Source: Shimia thalassica
GTDB taxonomy: Bacteria; Pseudomonadota; Alphaproteobacteria; Rhodobacterales; Rhodobacteraceae
Reading direction: 5' to 3'
Assembly (NCBI RefSeq): GCF_001458215.1
Contig: NZ_CYTW01000004.1
Location: forward strand, 310,001-374,000
DNA length: 64,000 nt
The position numbers and the translations under genes are program-made. Under the pieces are notes generated by a model that saw only the letters and a program-made list of their open reading frames with translations, was not told the origin of the DNA and did no database searches. Shown in pieces: positions 28,436 to 36,944 of the stretch (positions within the stretch are counted from its first letter, which is position 1; the number at the start of each line of letters is the position of its first letter).

Positions 28436-29707
28436 TTAGGTGTTCATCGAGTCGAAAAATTCTGTATTCGATTTGGTTTGCTTCAACTTGGAGATCAAGA
28501 ATTCGATACCGTCTGTGGTACCCATCGGATTAAGGATGCGGCGCAGAACGAAGGTCTTCGCAAGATCAACCTTATCGACAAGCAGCTCTTCTTTCCGCGT
28601 ACCGGATTTAAGGATATCGATCGCTGGGAAGACGCGTTTGTCAGCAACTTTACGATCCAGAACGATCTCAGAGTTACCCGTACCTTTGAACTCTTCGAAG
28701 ATCACTTCGTCCATACGGCTTCCTGTATCGATCAATGCAGTCGAGATGATTGTCAGCGAGCCACCCTCTTCGATGTTCCGGGCCGCACCAAAGAAACGCT
28801 TGGGACGTTGCAGGGCATTTGCATCAACACCACCTGTCAGAACTTTACCTGACGAAGGCACGACTGTGTTAAACGCTCTACCAAGTCTTGTGATCGAATC
28901 GAGAAGAATAACAACATCTCGTTTATGCTCGACCAGACGCTTGGCTTTTTCGATCACCATTTCCGAAACAGCAACGTGACGCGACGCAGGTTCATCAAAC
29001 GTAGACGAGATGACTTCGCCTTTTACAGACCTTTGCATGTCTGTGACTTCTTCAGGACGTTCATCAATCAGCAAGACGATCAAATAACACTCTGGGTGGT
29101 TGGCTTCGATGCTGTGTGCGATGTTTTGCAACAGTACGGTTTTACCAGTCCGCGGCGGCGCAACGATCAAAGACCGCTGTCCTTTACCGATTGGCGCGAC
29201 AAGATCAATGATACGAGCAGAACGGTCCTTGATGGTGGGATCTTCGATCTCCATCTTCAGGCGCTCGTCAGGATACAGTGGCGTCAGGTTGTCAAACGCA
29301 ACTTTGTGTTTCGCTTTTTCGGGTGTTTCAAAGTTGATCAGGTGAACAGCCGTGAAAGCAAAATAGCGCTCATTCTCTTCTGGCGCCTTGATCACACCAT
29401 TTACGGTATCACCCGTCCGCAGGCTGTATTTCCGGATCATTTCCGGGCTGACATAGATATCGTCCGGACCCGGAAGATAGTTTGCCTCGGGGGATCGCAA
29501 AAACCCGAATCCATCCTGAAGCACTTCGAGTACACCGTCGCCGGAAATTTCCCATCCATCATCCGCGCGTTCGCGCAGAATCTGGAACATCATTTCGCCT
29601 TTTCGCATCGTCGAGGCGTTTTCGATTTCGAGCTCTTCGGCCATAGACAAAAGGTCTTTTGGGCTTTTTGCCTTGAGTTCGGCAAGAGCAAGTTTTTCTG
29701 TGGTCAT
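28436..29707 (-). CDS. rho: Transcription termination factor Rho
   Basis: Hexameric RNA helicase that ends transcription at Rho-dependent sites. In 423 residues it shows the N-terminal Rho_N helix domain, the RNA-binding cold-shock-like domain ([23 protein letters not shown]), Walker [10 protein letters not shown], and [16 protein letters not shown] 29707 gives the usual MTTEKL-type start; an in-frame codon at 29728 is less likely. The roughly 157 bases upstream could hold its autoregulatory leader, but nothing specific was seen. Confidence 0.96.
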   Translation of the reverse strand: MTTEKLALAELKAKSPKDLLSMAEELEIENASTMRKGEMMFQILRERADDGWEISGDGVLEVLQDGFGFLRSPEANYLPGPDDIYVSPEMIRKYSLRTGDTVNGVIKAPEENERYFAFTAVHLINFETPEKAKHKVAFDNLTPLYPDERLKMEIEDPTIKDRSARIIDLVAPIGKGQRSLIVAPPRTGKTVLLQNIAHSIEANHPECYLIVLLIDERPEEVTDMQRSVKGEVISSTFDEPASRHVAVSEMVIEKAKRLVEHKRDVVILLDSITRLGRAFNTVVPSSGKVLTGGVDANALQRPKRFFGAARNIEEGGSLTIISTALIDTGSRMDEVIFEEFKGTGNSEIVLDRKVADKRVFPAIDILKSGTRKEELLVDKVDLAKTFVLRRILNPMGTTDGIEFLISKLKQTKSNTEFFDSMNT

Positions 29708-29864
29708 TGGAAACATCCCAAACAGCAAGCCATAAAAACGGCTGTATGCTGCATCTCTATCATCAATTTTATGTCGGAAGACACTCGACCCGGACGGGCC
29801 AGTTGCGGGTTACATAAGGACAGAGAGCCGCAGAGTCAATTTTTCTTAGCAAATTTGAGCCAAT

Positions 29865-30314
29865 TCAGAATTTCACGACGACCGAGACAACGATGATGAC
29901 CATCAAGATTGTCGGGACTTCGTTCATCATTCGATATTGCCGGCCTGTCAGAGTGTTTTCACCACGACCGAATTGTTTTCTTTTGATCATTAGCCAATGA
30001 TCAAAGGCCGTCATTGCGATGACGCCGAATGCTTTCGTATAGGGCCATACAGACGTCCAGTCGACAATACCCGGGGTGAACACCAGTGCGAGCCCTGCGA
30101 GCCACGTTGCGATGCTTGCTGGGGCCATAATGTAGCGCTGAAGCTTGTATTCCATAATGCGGAGCGTTTCATCAAGCTGATCCCCGTTCTGGGCCCTCTC
30201 CGCATGATACACGAAGAGACGAGGCAGATAGAAAATACCTGCCATCCACGAAATCACAGCCATGATGTGAAATGCGAGAACGTATTCGTAAATATCCGAG
30301 AGGAAGTCAGTCAT
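29865..30314 (-). CDS. hemJ: Protoporphyrinogen IX oxidase HemJ
   Basis: Integral-membrane enzyme of late haem synthesis. The 149 residues form four hydrophobic helices with the conserved AFHIMAVISWMAGIFYLPRLFVYH (one His in the first helix is expected to bind haem) and MIKRKQFGRGEN, RMMNEVPTILMV. It is the gene next to the putative origin on the left and is transcribed away from it. Confidence 0.95.
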   Translation of the reverse strand: MTDFLSDIYEYVLAFHIMAVISWMAGIFYLPRLFVYHAERAQNGDQLDETLRIMEYKLQRYIMAPASIATWLAGLALVFTPGIVDWTSVWPYTKAFGVIAMTAFDHWLMIKRKQFGRGENTLTGRQYRMMNEVPTILMVIIVVSVVVKF

Positions 30315-30726
30315 GTGAATTTTCCGAACCGAGGTGAGCTCTTTACTAATAATAATAAGAAGAAAGAAAAAGGATGATGTTTTTGATGTGTCGTCTTTTT
30401 CTTGGGATTATTTACTTTTCAAAAGGGTTTTCCACATTTGGATTATTTGAATTTTTTTGGAAAGATGAAGAGGGACACATTTTGAAAAATTAAACGTGTT
30501 CAAATATTTAGCTATGAAACCTACCTAAGGTCAGCTTGTGGAAAACTTTGTGAGCAAAATTGTACGACATAATTACACACAGGTTTAAAGTTATCCCCAT
30601 CCACCGTGGAGAAAACACGTGGAACACCGTGAAACGGGGTGTGTTTCCACAGCTTGCAAAGTCGGTTCGAATTTTCCAAAGATAATCCCCAAGCTTGTTG
30701 CACCGAAACTCCACGGATTTATCCAC
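30315..30726. other. Probable chromosomal replication origin (oriC)
   Basis: A 412-base stretch without a gene between hemJ and maf. DnaA-box-like 9-mers: TTTTCCACA (30428-30436), its reverse TGTGGAAAA (30537-30545), TTATCCCCA (30591-30599), GTTTCCACA (30643-30651) and the perfect TTATCCACA (30719-30727). The part at about 30440-30520 is strongly AT-rich and could be the unwinding element. The neighbours (parAB, rsmG, mnmG, mnmE, rho, hemJ on one side; maf, aroE, coaE, dnaQ on the other) are the usual alphaproteobacterial origin neighbours. Genes on both sides diverge from it. Confidence 0.82.
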
Positions 30727-30727
30727 A
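30719..30727 (+). promoter_or_regulatory. Perfect DnaA box overlapping the maf start
   Basis: TTATCCACA matches the consensus at all nine positions. Its last base is the A of the maf ATG, so DnaA binding could also affect maf expression. Confidence 0.75.
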
Positions 30728-31326
30728 TGCCCCCTCAGATTATTCTAGCTTCCGGTTCTGACATCCGCGCAAAACTGTTGCGCGACGCTGGCGTGGACTT
30801 TGATGTTATTACGGCCAAAGTTGATGAAGAAATGATTAAACTCTCTCTGGAAGCAGAGGAGGCCCCACCCCGGGATATTGCGGATTTCCTGGCCGAAACC
30901 AAAGCGGGCAAGGTCGCTGCCAAACATCCAGACAAAATGGTGATCGGGTGTGATCAGGTTTTGGATTTCAAAGGGCGCATTTTTTCCAAGCCAAAGACCA
31001 TCGAAGAAGCCCGTGAACAGCTTCTCGCGCTTCGCAATGAACGTCACATGCTGCTGTCAGCCGCTGTGATCTTTTTCGAAGGAAAGCCAATTTGGCGCCA
31101 CGTTGGAACGGTTCGTCTTATGATGCGGGACTTTTCGGACGATTATCTTGATGACTATTTACAGCGAAACTGGGACAGCATTCGCTGGTCCGTTGGTGGT
31201 TACAAGTTGGAAGAAGAGGGTATTCGTCTTTTTCACCGCGTCGACGGTGACTATTTCAATGTGCTTGGATTACCATTACTCGAAATCTTGAATTATCTGA
31301 TGGCGCGTGGAGATCTGAGTTCATGA
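30727..31326 (+). CDS. maf: Maf-family nucleotide pyrophosphatase
   Basis: House-cleaning hydrolase of modified or non-canonical nucleoside triphosphates. At 199 residues it begins with IILASGSDIRAKLLRDAGV, which replaces the usual S-x-S-x-RR by SGSDIRAK, and has GCDQVLDFKGRIFSKP and the C-terminal DGDYFNVLGLP. The ATG at 30727 is chosen because the protein begins as the family does; a longer frame opens at 30619 but would run through the origin. It is first in the maf-aroE-coaE-dnaQ operon, whose genes overlap by 4-8 bases. Confidence 0.93.
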   Translation: MPPQIILASGSDIRAKLLRDAGVDFDVITAKVDEEMIKLSLEAEEAPPRDIADFLAETKAGKVAAKHPDKMVIGCDQVLDFKGRIFSKPKTIEEAREQLLALRNERHMLLSAAVIFFEGKPIWRHVGTVRLMMRDFSDDYLDDYLQRNWDSIRWSVGGYKLEEEGIRLFHRVDGDYFNVLGLPLLEILNYLMARGDLSS

Positions 31327-32156
31327 CAATTCCTTCAATTCCTTTGGCCGGTGTCATCGGATCACCAATCGCCCATTCGCGGTCACCTCAACTTCATGGG
31401 CACTGGCTCAGGAAATATGGTCTTGCCGGGCATTATGTGCCTTTGGAAGTTACACCCAAGAATCTGAAAAAGGTGCTTAAAACCCTGCCCAAGATGGGTT
31501 TTGTGGGGGCAAACGTAACCATTCCGCACAAAGAGCATGTGATGGAACTGGCTGATATGGTGACGGATCGAGCAACGCTGATCGGGGCGGCCAACACGCT
31601 GATCTTCCGAGAAGACGGGCGTATCCATGCGGACAACACCGATGGTTACGGGTTTATTGAAAACCTGCGTCAGGGTGCGCCGGATTGGCAACCCGATGCA
31701 GGGCCGGCTGTGGTTTTGGGTGCTGGCGGGGCCGCGCGCGCGGTTATTGCGTCATTGCTTGATGCAGGTGTGCCGGAAATCTTGCTCACCAACCGGACGC
31801 GTGCGCGGGCAGACACATTGCGCGATGATTTCGGAACCAAGTTGCGCGTTGTCGAGTGGATCAAGGCTGGCAATATTCTCGAGGAAGGCGCGACAGTTGT
31901 GAACACAACATCCCTTGGTATGGCCGGAAAACCGGACCTGCGGGTGCCTCTGGACGGGTTGCAAAAATCTGCGGTTGTAACGGACTTGGTTTATAACCCC
32001 TTGAAAACGCAACTTCTTGAAGCCGCAGAAGAGGCGGGATGCGTTACGGTTGATGGCCTTGGGATGCTGCTTCATCAGGCGGTTCCCGGTTTCGAGAGGT
32101 GGTTTGGTCGTCGCCCGATTGTTGACGACGAGGCACGACAGGCGGCTTTGGCATGA
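31323..32156 (+). CDS. aroE: Shikimate dehydrogenase
   Basis: NADPH-dependent reduction of 3-dehydroshikimate in aromatic amino acid synthesis. The 277 residues show GVIGSPIAHSRSPQLHGHW, NVTIPHKEHV (Lys as catalytic residue), ADNTDGYGF (Asp partner), and the NADP-binding VLGAGGAARAVI. The start overlaps the maf stop by four bases. Confidence 0.96.
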   Translation: MTIPSIPLAGVIGSPIAHSRSPQLHGHWLRKYGLAGHYVPLEVTPKNLKKVLKTLPKMGFVGANVTIPHKEHVMELADMVTDRATLIGAANTLIFREDGRIHADNTDGYGFIENLRQGAPDWQPDAGPAVVLGAGGAARAVIASLLDAGVPEILLTNRTRARADTLRDDFGTKLRVVEWIKAGNILEEGATVVNTTSLGMAGKPDLRVPLDGLQKSAVVTDLVYNPLKTQLLEAAEEAGCVTVDGLGMLLHQAVPGFERWFGRRPIVDDEARQAALA

Positions 32157-32746
32157 GTTTCCGTCTGGGGCTGACCGGGTCCATCGGCATGGGAAAATCA
32201 ACAACCGCCGACCTGTTTCGGGCTGCTGGTTGTGATGTGTGGGATGCGGATGCGGCCGTGCATCGGATGTATGATGTTAGTGGGCGGGCCGTCGCGCCGA
32301 TCCAGTCGGCTTTACCGACTGCGGTGGAGAACGGTGCCGTGTCGCGCGATCGTTTAAAGGAATTGATCGGACAAGACCCGTCGGTGTTGAAAACCCTCGA
32401 GAAGATTGTCCATCCGCTGGTCGCAGAAGACCGCGCCGAATTTGTCAGTAAATCGGAGGCTGATATTTTGGTTTTCGACATTCCCCTGTTGTTTGAAACG
32501 GGTGGAAACAAGACAATGGATGCGGTTGTTTGTGTCTCTGTTCCTGCGGAAATTCAAAAAAACCGCGTTCTGGCCCGCGGTACAATGACCGAAGCCCAGT
32601 TTGAGCAGATCCGCGCCAAACAGATGCCAAATGAAGAAAAATGCGCGCAATCGGATTTTGTGATAATAACTGATACGCTTGACCATGCGCGTGAACAGGT
32701 CGAAGCGGTTGTGGTGACCCTGAGAAAGCAAATTCAAAATGCGTGA
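32153..32746 (+). CDS. coaE: Dephospho-CoA kinase
   Basis: Last step of coenzyme A synthesis, ATP-dependent phosphorylation of dephospho-CoA. The P-loop GLTGSIGMGKST opens the 197-residue protein, followed by VWDADAAVHRMY, LVFDIPLLFETG and MTEAQFEQIRAKQMP. It overlaps aroE by four bases. Confidence 0.96.
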   Translation: MSFRLGLTGSIGMGKSTTADLFRAAGCDVWDADAAVHRMYDVSGRAVAPIQSALPTAVENGAVSRDRLKELIGQDPSVLKTLEKIVHPLVAEDRAEFVSKSEADILVFDIPLLFETGGNKTMDAVVCVSVPAEIQKNRVLARGTMTEAQFEQIRAKQMPNEEKCAQSDFVIITDTLDHAREQVEAVVVTLRKQIQNA

Positions 32747-33470
32747 AATCGTAATGGATACCGAGACAACGGGTCTGGACCCCTTTACCGGTGACCGCAT
32801 CGTTGAGATTGGATGTGTTGAGTTGTTCAATCACATGCCGACGGGTCGAACCTATCATCAGTACATCAACCCTGAACGCTCGATGCCGATCGAAGCCTTT
32901 CAGGTGCATGGGATCGGCCCAGATTTGCTTGAGCCTCCTCAAGAACCCGCCGCGGGCGCCGTTTCGTTGCGTGATAAACCGGTGTTCAAAGAGATCGGTC
33001 AATCGTTCTTGGACTTTGCAGGTGATGCAAAGCTGGTGATCCACAATGCGTCATTCGATATCAAATTTCTAAACGCCGAATTGAAGTGGATGGGTTTGCC
33101 CCAAATTCCGTGGGAACAGGCCATCGATACGCTGGCCATCGCCCGGAAAAAGTTCCCGGGATCGCCCGCGTCCCTTGATGCGCTGTGCCGCCGGTTCAAC
33201 ATTGATAATGCCAACCGGACCCTGCACGGGGCGCTGCTCGACTCTGAAATCCTGGCCGATGTGTATCTGGAGCTGATCGGAGGGCGGCAACCTGATTTCG
33301 CCCTGTCGGCGGTCGATAAGGGCGGAAAAGGCAGCGTCGCAGAAGACAGCTGGCGCCCACAACCGAGACCATCCCCCCTGCCCTCACGGCTTACAGCGGA
33401 AGAAAAACAGGCGCATTCGGCATTTGTCGACGATATGGGCGAAGACGCGCTTTGGAAAAAATTGGGTTAA
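32739..33470 (+). CDS. dnaQ: DNA polymerase III epsilon subunit (proofreading exonuclease)
   Basis: 3'-5' proofreading subunit of the replicative polymerase. In 243 residues it has REIVMDTETTGLDP (catalytic Asp, Glu), VIHNASFDIKFLNAEL and a C-terminal HGALLDSEILADVYLEL, the set of DEDDh residues. It starts eight bases inside the end of coaE. A 14-base palindrome (33462-33475) covers its stop codon, followed by a terminator. Confidence 0.95.
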   Translation: MREIVMDTETTGLDPFTGDRIVEIGCVELFNHMPTGRTYHQYINPERSMPIEAFQVHGIGPDLLEPPQEPAAGAVSLRDKPVFKEIGQSFLDFAGDAKLVIHNASFDIKFLNAELKWMGLPQIPWEQAIDTLAIARKKFPGSPASLDALCRRFNIDNANRTLHGALLDSEILADVYLELIGGRQPDFALSAVDKGGKGSVAEDSWRPQPRPSPLPSRLTAEEKQAHSAFVDDMGEDALWKKLG

Positions 33471-33476
33471 CCCAAC

Positions 33477-33509
33477 AAAAAAGGCGCCCTTAATGAGAGC
33501 GCCTTTTTC
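33477..33509. terminator. Bidirectional terminator between dnaQ and secB
   Basis: A ten-base stem (AAAAAGGCGC with GCGCCTTTTT) around an 11-base loop gives a T run on either strand, so it can end both the dnaQ operon and the convergent secB transcript. Confidence 0.8.
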
Positions 33510-33525
33510 AGAATAAAGATATCGC

Positions 33526-34026
33526 TTAGGCGTCGGCTTTTGGGGCCTCGGCTTGGGCTTCGGCCTGACGGCGCATGATTTCCTGACGGTACAGCTGCAT
33601 GAAATCGATGTTTTCCAGGTTCAGTGGTGGGAAGCCACCATCACGTGTCACGTCAGATACGATGCGACGGATGAACGGGAAAAGAAGACGTGGGCATTCG
33701 ATCAGCAAGAACGGATGCAGCTGGTCATCTGGAACACCTTCGATGTGGAAAATGCCAGCATAGTCCATCTCGAGGATGAACATTTTGTCACCGGATTCTT
33801 TTGCCTGCGAGGTAATCTTGAGTTTCGTCACGACTTCATACTGGTGCTCTTGCTCGCGTTTTTGAGCATCAAGGTTCACTTGAACCTGAACGTCGGGCTG
33901 TACTTCGCCAGTTGCACGCTTTTGAGCCAGAATATTCTCGAACGACATGTCGCGAATAAATTGAGCCAAAACGTTCATACGAACCTGTGGTGCGGCCTGG
34001 GCGGTATCACTGCCGTTTTCGGACAT
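33526..34026 (-). CDS. secB: Protein-export chaperone SecB
   Basis: Holds preproteins unfolded and passes them to SecA. The 166-residue protein has the family core QFIRDMSFEN, VVTKLKITSQ, EMDYAGIFHIEGVPD and HPFLLIECPRLLFPFIRRIVSDVTRDGGFPPL. It is complete. It precedes the bidirectional terminator. Confidence 0.97.
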   Translation of the reverse strand: MSENGSDTAQAAPQVRMNVLAQFIRDMSFENILAQKRATGEVQPDVQVQVNLDAQKREQEHQYEVVTKLKITSQAKESGDKMFILEMDYAGIFHIEGVPDDQLHPFLLIECPRLLFPFIRRIVSDVTRDGGFPPLNLENIDFMQLYRQEIMRRQAEAQAEAPKADA

Positions 34027-34081
34027 TTGTATCTCCTGAAATTCCTAATCCGCTATTGCTTAACAGTTAGGGTTTGCGGTC

Positions 34082-34567
34082 TCAATGCTTTGTCCACCCA
34101 GAAGGCTGGTGAGTTGGACGTTTAGAGGGGTCAACTTCAACAAATTCGCCTTCAATAACGCCTTCATCCCTTGGGTGGGTGGTATTTTGGGTATGAACGC
34201 CGCCCATGCTGAAGCTTTGGACCTGAACGCGTTTACGCAAGTAGTTGAACACCGATTTTCGAACCGGTGGCATCAATAGGGCAAAACCCATTGCGTCGGT
34301 GAAAAATCCAGGTGTCAAAAGAAGCGCTCCGGCGATCAGGATCATTGCGCCATGGGCCAGTGGCTCTGTCGGGTCGTTCAGCTCGGAAAATGATCTTTGA
34401 AGATTTCCCATGGCAAGTGCACCCTGATTGCGCACAAGAAAGGTGCCCAGCATTGCTGTCAAAATGACGACAGCCAAGGTTGGCCATAGACCAATCGCGC
34501 CGCCGACCTGAATAAACAAAGCGATTTCGATTAGAGGGACACCGACAAAGGCCAAAAACAGCCACAT
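34082..34567 (-). CDS. fxsA: FxsA-family cytoplasmic membrane protein
   Basis: Named for the E. coli protein that reduces exclusion of phage T7 by F; the normal cell role is not known. In 161 residues it has two or three hydrophobic segments (LFLAFVGVPLIEIALFIQVG, LWPTLAVVILTAMLGTFLV, GAMILIAGALLLTPGFFTDAM) and ends in a polar tail. ATG 34567 fits GGAG eight bases upstream; TTG 34582 is a longer choice. It is divergent from timA. Confidence 0.93.
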   Translation of the reverse strand: MWLFLAFVGVPLIEIALFIQVGGAIGLWPTLAVVILTAMLGTFLVRNQGALAMGNLQRSFSELNDPTEPLAHGAMILIAGALLLTPGFFTDAMGFALLMPPVRKSVFNYLRKRVQVQSFSMGGVHTQNTTHPRDEGVIEGEFVEVDPSKRPTHQPSGWTKH

Positions 34568-34671
34568 TTTTTCATTCTCCAAGGTTTCACAGGCCTAGTG
34601 GACTTGACCGGGCCTGTGACTTACATAAGTGCAGTATACGCCTGTTTCCATGCCCTTGCGACGAGGTCCAA

Positions 34672-35328
34672 ATGAATTCGCCTATTCTCCAGCTTCTTGT
34701 CTTGGCCGGCATTGCTCTTTTTCTGATAATTCGGTTGCGTAATGTTCTTGGCACCCGAGACGGATACGAAGCCCCACGCCAAGCACAACAACCAACCGAG
34801 CGCCCCGGTCCTGCGCTGGAGGTGATCGAAGGAGGTCCTGACAGCGATATTCTGGATCACGCGGAAGAAGGCAGCGAACCTGCCAAAGCTCTGATGGACA
34901 TGAAGAAAGCCGAGCCAAGCTTTGGCGTCAGCGATTTTCTTCAAGGCGCCCGCGGTGCTTATGAAATGATCCTCATGGGATTTGAGCGTGGCGAGCTTGC
35001 TGAAATCAAACCCTTCCTGTCTGACGATGTCTACGAAGCATTTGCCGGCGTTGTGAACGCCCGTGAAGAGCAGGGTCTGACTGTCGAAGGCGATTTTGTC
35101 GGGCTGCGGGAAATGTCCTTGCACGATGCGACATTTGATCACGACACGCGCATCGGCGAGATTTCGGTACGTTTTGTTGGTGAATTGACCCATGTGGTGC
35201 GTGACCGTGCTGGCGAAATCATCGAGGGTGACGAACGTCAGGTGAAACGCCAAAAGGACGTTTGGACTTTTGCGCGTGCTATGGGGTCGAACGATCCCAA
35301 CTGGCAACTCGTCGCCACGAGCGAATGA
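34672..35328 (+). CDS. timA: Tim44/TimA-domain protein
   Basis: The 218-residue protein has an N-terminal membrane helix (about 6-22), then a Pro/Gln-rich linker and a C-terminal Tim44-like domain (SDFLQGARGAYEMILMGFERG to the end, VWTFARAMGSNDPNWQLVATSE). Bacterial TimA proteins are peripheral inner-membrane proteins whose mitochondrial relative aids protein import; the bacterial role is not settled. Its stop overlaps the mltA start (ATGA), the usual alphaproteobacterial arrangement. Confidence 0.9.
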   Translation: MNSPILQLLVLAGIALFLIIRLRNVLGTRDGYEAPRQAQQPTERPGPALEVIEGGPDSDILDHAEEGSEPAKALMDMKKAEPSFGVSDFLQGARGAYEMILMGFERGELAEIKPFLSDDVYEAFAGVVNAREEQGLTVEGDFVGLREMSLHDATFDHDTRIGEISVRFVGELTHVVRDRAGEIIEGDERQVKRQKDVWTFARAMGSNDPNWQLVATSE

Positions 35329-36362
35329 TCCGTTGGTTTCGGGCTGCAATCTGTGCTGGTCTTTTATTGACCGGCACCAATGCGGTGTCCGAAACCACCT
35401 ATTCCATACTGGATTTCTCTGATCTCGAAGGGTGGGCGAGCGACGATCATGCCGCCGCCCTTGAGGTCTTTCGAAACACATGTACCGACTTGAATGCACC
35501 AGACTGGCGTTCGATCTGTGCAGCGGCCAGTGATTTCAAAGATCCGCAAATGTTCTTTGAGTTGTTGTTCCGCCCCGTTTTGATCGCAGACGGAAAAGAC
35601 GGGCTTTTCACCGGATATTTCGAACCTGAACTAGATGGCGCGCGCGCACCATCCGCGCGGTATCGCCATCCAGTTTACAAAATGCCCAGAGAGGCCCGCC
35701 AACAATCGGTGTGGCTGTCCCGTCGTGACATTGAAACCACCAGCGTTATGCAGGGCCGTGGTTTGGAAATCGCTTGGGTTGATGATCCGGTAGAGCTATT
35801 TTTCTTGCAGATTCAGGGGTCTGGCCGGATCAAGCTGCCGGATGGGTCGTTTGTGCGTGTTGGCTATGGCGGCGCAAACGGGCAGCCGTATCGCTCTATC
35901 GGGGTCGAACTGGTGCGACGCGGGATCTATAAATCGCATCAGGTGAGTGCCCAAGTCATCAAGAATTGGGTCAGGCGCAATCCAATTGATGGGCTCGAGC
36001 TTTTGCGACACAACGATTCATACGTTTTTTTCAGAGAAGTCAGCAAAGTGCCGGCCCACAGGGGACCCCTCGGGGCAATGAATCGTTCGATTACCGAGAT
36101 GCGATCTGTTGCCGTAGATCCAAAATTCACGCCTCTTGGGGCGCCGGTCTGGGTCGAGAAAGACGGTAAAATTCCATTGAGACGTCTGATGATTGCACAA
36201 GACACCGGCGCGGCCATCAAGGGGGCGCAGCGCGCGGACATCTTCTTTGGTACCGGAGATGAAGCAGGAAAAGCGGCGGGTAAGCTCAAGGATCCGGGGC
36301 GCATGATTGTGCTTTTGCCGATCCAGCGGGCCTATGCCATGTTGCCAGAGGCGGTTCTATGA
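35325..36362 (+). CDS. mltA: Membrane-bound lytic transglycosylase A
   Basis: Cleaves peptidoglycan glycan strands. The 345-residue protein has a signal sequence (about 1-20), an MltA core with LFTGYFEPELDGAR and FLQIQGSGRI, and a C-terminal 3D domain with AVDPKFTPLGAPVWV and QDTGAAIKGAQRADIFFGTG (Asp pair as catalytic acids). No lipobox Cys is evident. The ATG at 35325 overlaps the timA stop; a longer frame begins at 35262. Confidence 0.95.
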   Translation: MIRWFRAAICAGLLLTGTNAVSETTYSILDFSDLEGWASDDHAAALEVFRNTCTDLNAPDWRSICAAASDFKDPQMFFELLFRPVLIADGKDGLFTGYFEPELDGARAPSARYRHPVYKMPREARQQSVWLSRRDIETTSVMQGRGLEIAWVDDPVELFFLQIQGSGRIKLPDGSFVRVGYGGANGQPYRSIGVELVRRGIYKSHQVSAQVIKNWVRRNPIDGLELLRHNDSYVFFREVSKVPAHRGPLGAMNRSITEMRSVAVDPKFTPLGAPVWVEKDGKIPLRRLMIAQDTGAAIKGAQRADIFFGTGDEAGKAAGKLKDPGRMIVLLPIQRAYAMLPEAVL

Positions 36363-36937
36363 CACGACGCCGGCTTACCCCTGAGGAAGTGGACCTTTGG
36401 CGCAAGGTTGCGGATTCGGCGCATCGCATGCACCCCGAGCGATCGCATCACGAGGCCCCAAAACCCAAGCCCAAACCGGTCAAAGTGCCCAGCCCGCGTT
36501 TGTCCGGTTTTGAGGTGGGCGCGAAATCACCATCACGGCCAGTTACGCATGATTTGATGCCCGGAATATCTGAGCGTGTGGCGCGGCAGCCGGTCAAAAT
36601 GGACAAAAAGGCCTTTGGGCGGTTAAAGCGTGGAAAGCTGGTACCAGAGGGCAAAATCGACCTTCACGGCATGACCCTTGATCAGGCCCACCCTGCCCTA
36701 ACCGGTTTTTTGTTGCGCTCGCATTCGGAAGGAAAGCGTCTTGTCCTGGTGATTACCGGCAAGGGGAAAACCAAATATGATGAAGGCCCCATTCCGACGC
36801 GCCGCGGTGTTTTGAAACACAACGTGCCACACTGGCTGTCTATGGCGCCATTGGCTGGCGTTGTGCTTCAGGTCTCGGAAGCGCATCTCAAACATGGCGG
36901 ATCTGGCGCGTATTACGTCTATTTGCGGCGACATTAG
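36359..36937 (+). CDS. Smr-domain protein (DUF/YdaL-like nuclease)
   Basis: The 192 residues begin with a basic, Pro-rich N-terminus and end with a Smr domain (about 95-192): KIDLHGMTLDQAHPAL (LDxHG motif), RLVLVITGKGK and GAYYVYLRR. Small MutS-related proteins of this type can be nicking endonucleases, but recent work in bacteria also links them to ribosome rescue. ATG overlaps the mltA stop by four bases. Confidence 0.92.
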   Translation: MTRRRLTPEEVDLWRKVADSAHRMHPERSHHEAPKPKPKPVKVPSPRLSGFEVGAKSPSRPVTHDLMPGISERVARQPVKMDKKAFGRLKRGKLVPEGKIDLHGMTLDQAHPALTGFLLRSHSEGKRLVLVITGKGKTKYDEGPIPTRRGVLKHNVPHWLSMAPLAGVVLQVSEAHLKHGGSGAYYVYLRRH

Positions 36938-36944
36938 AGGTGGG

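Noticed and set aside
30619-30726. Upstream extension of maf by 36 codons
   Set aside because: The added residues match no Maf protein and would put coding sequence over the DnaA boxes; the family start coincides with ATG 30727.
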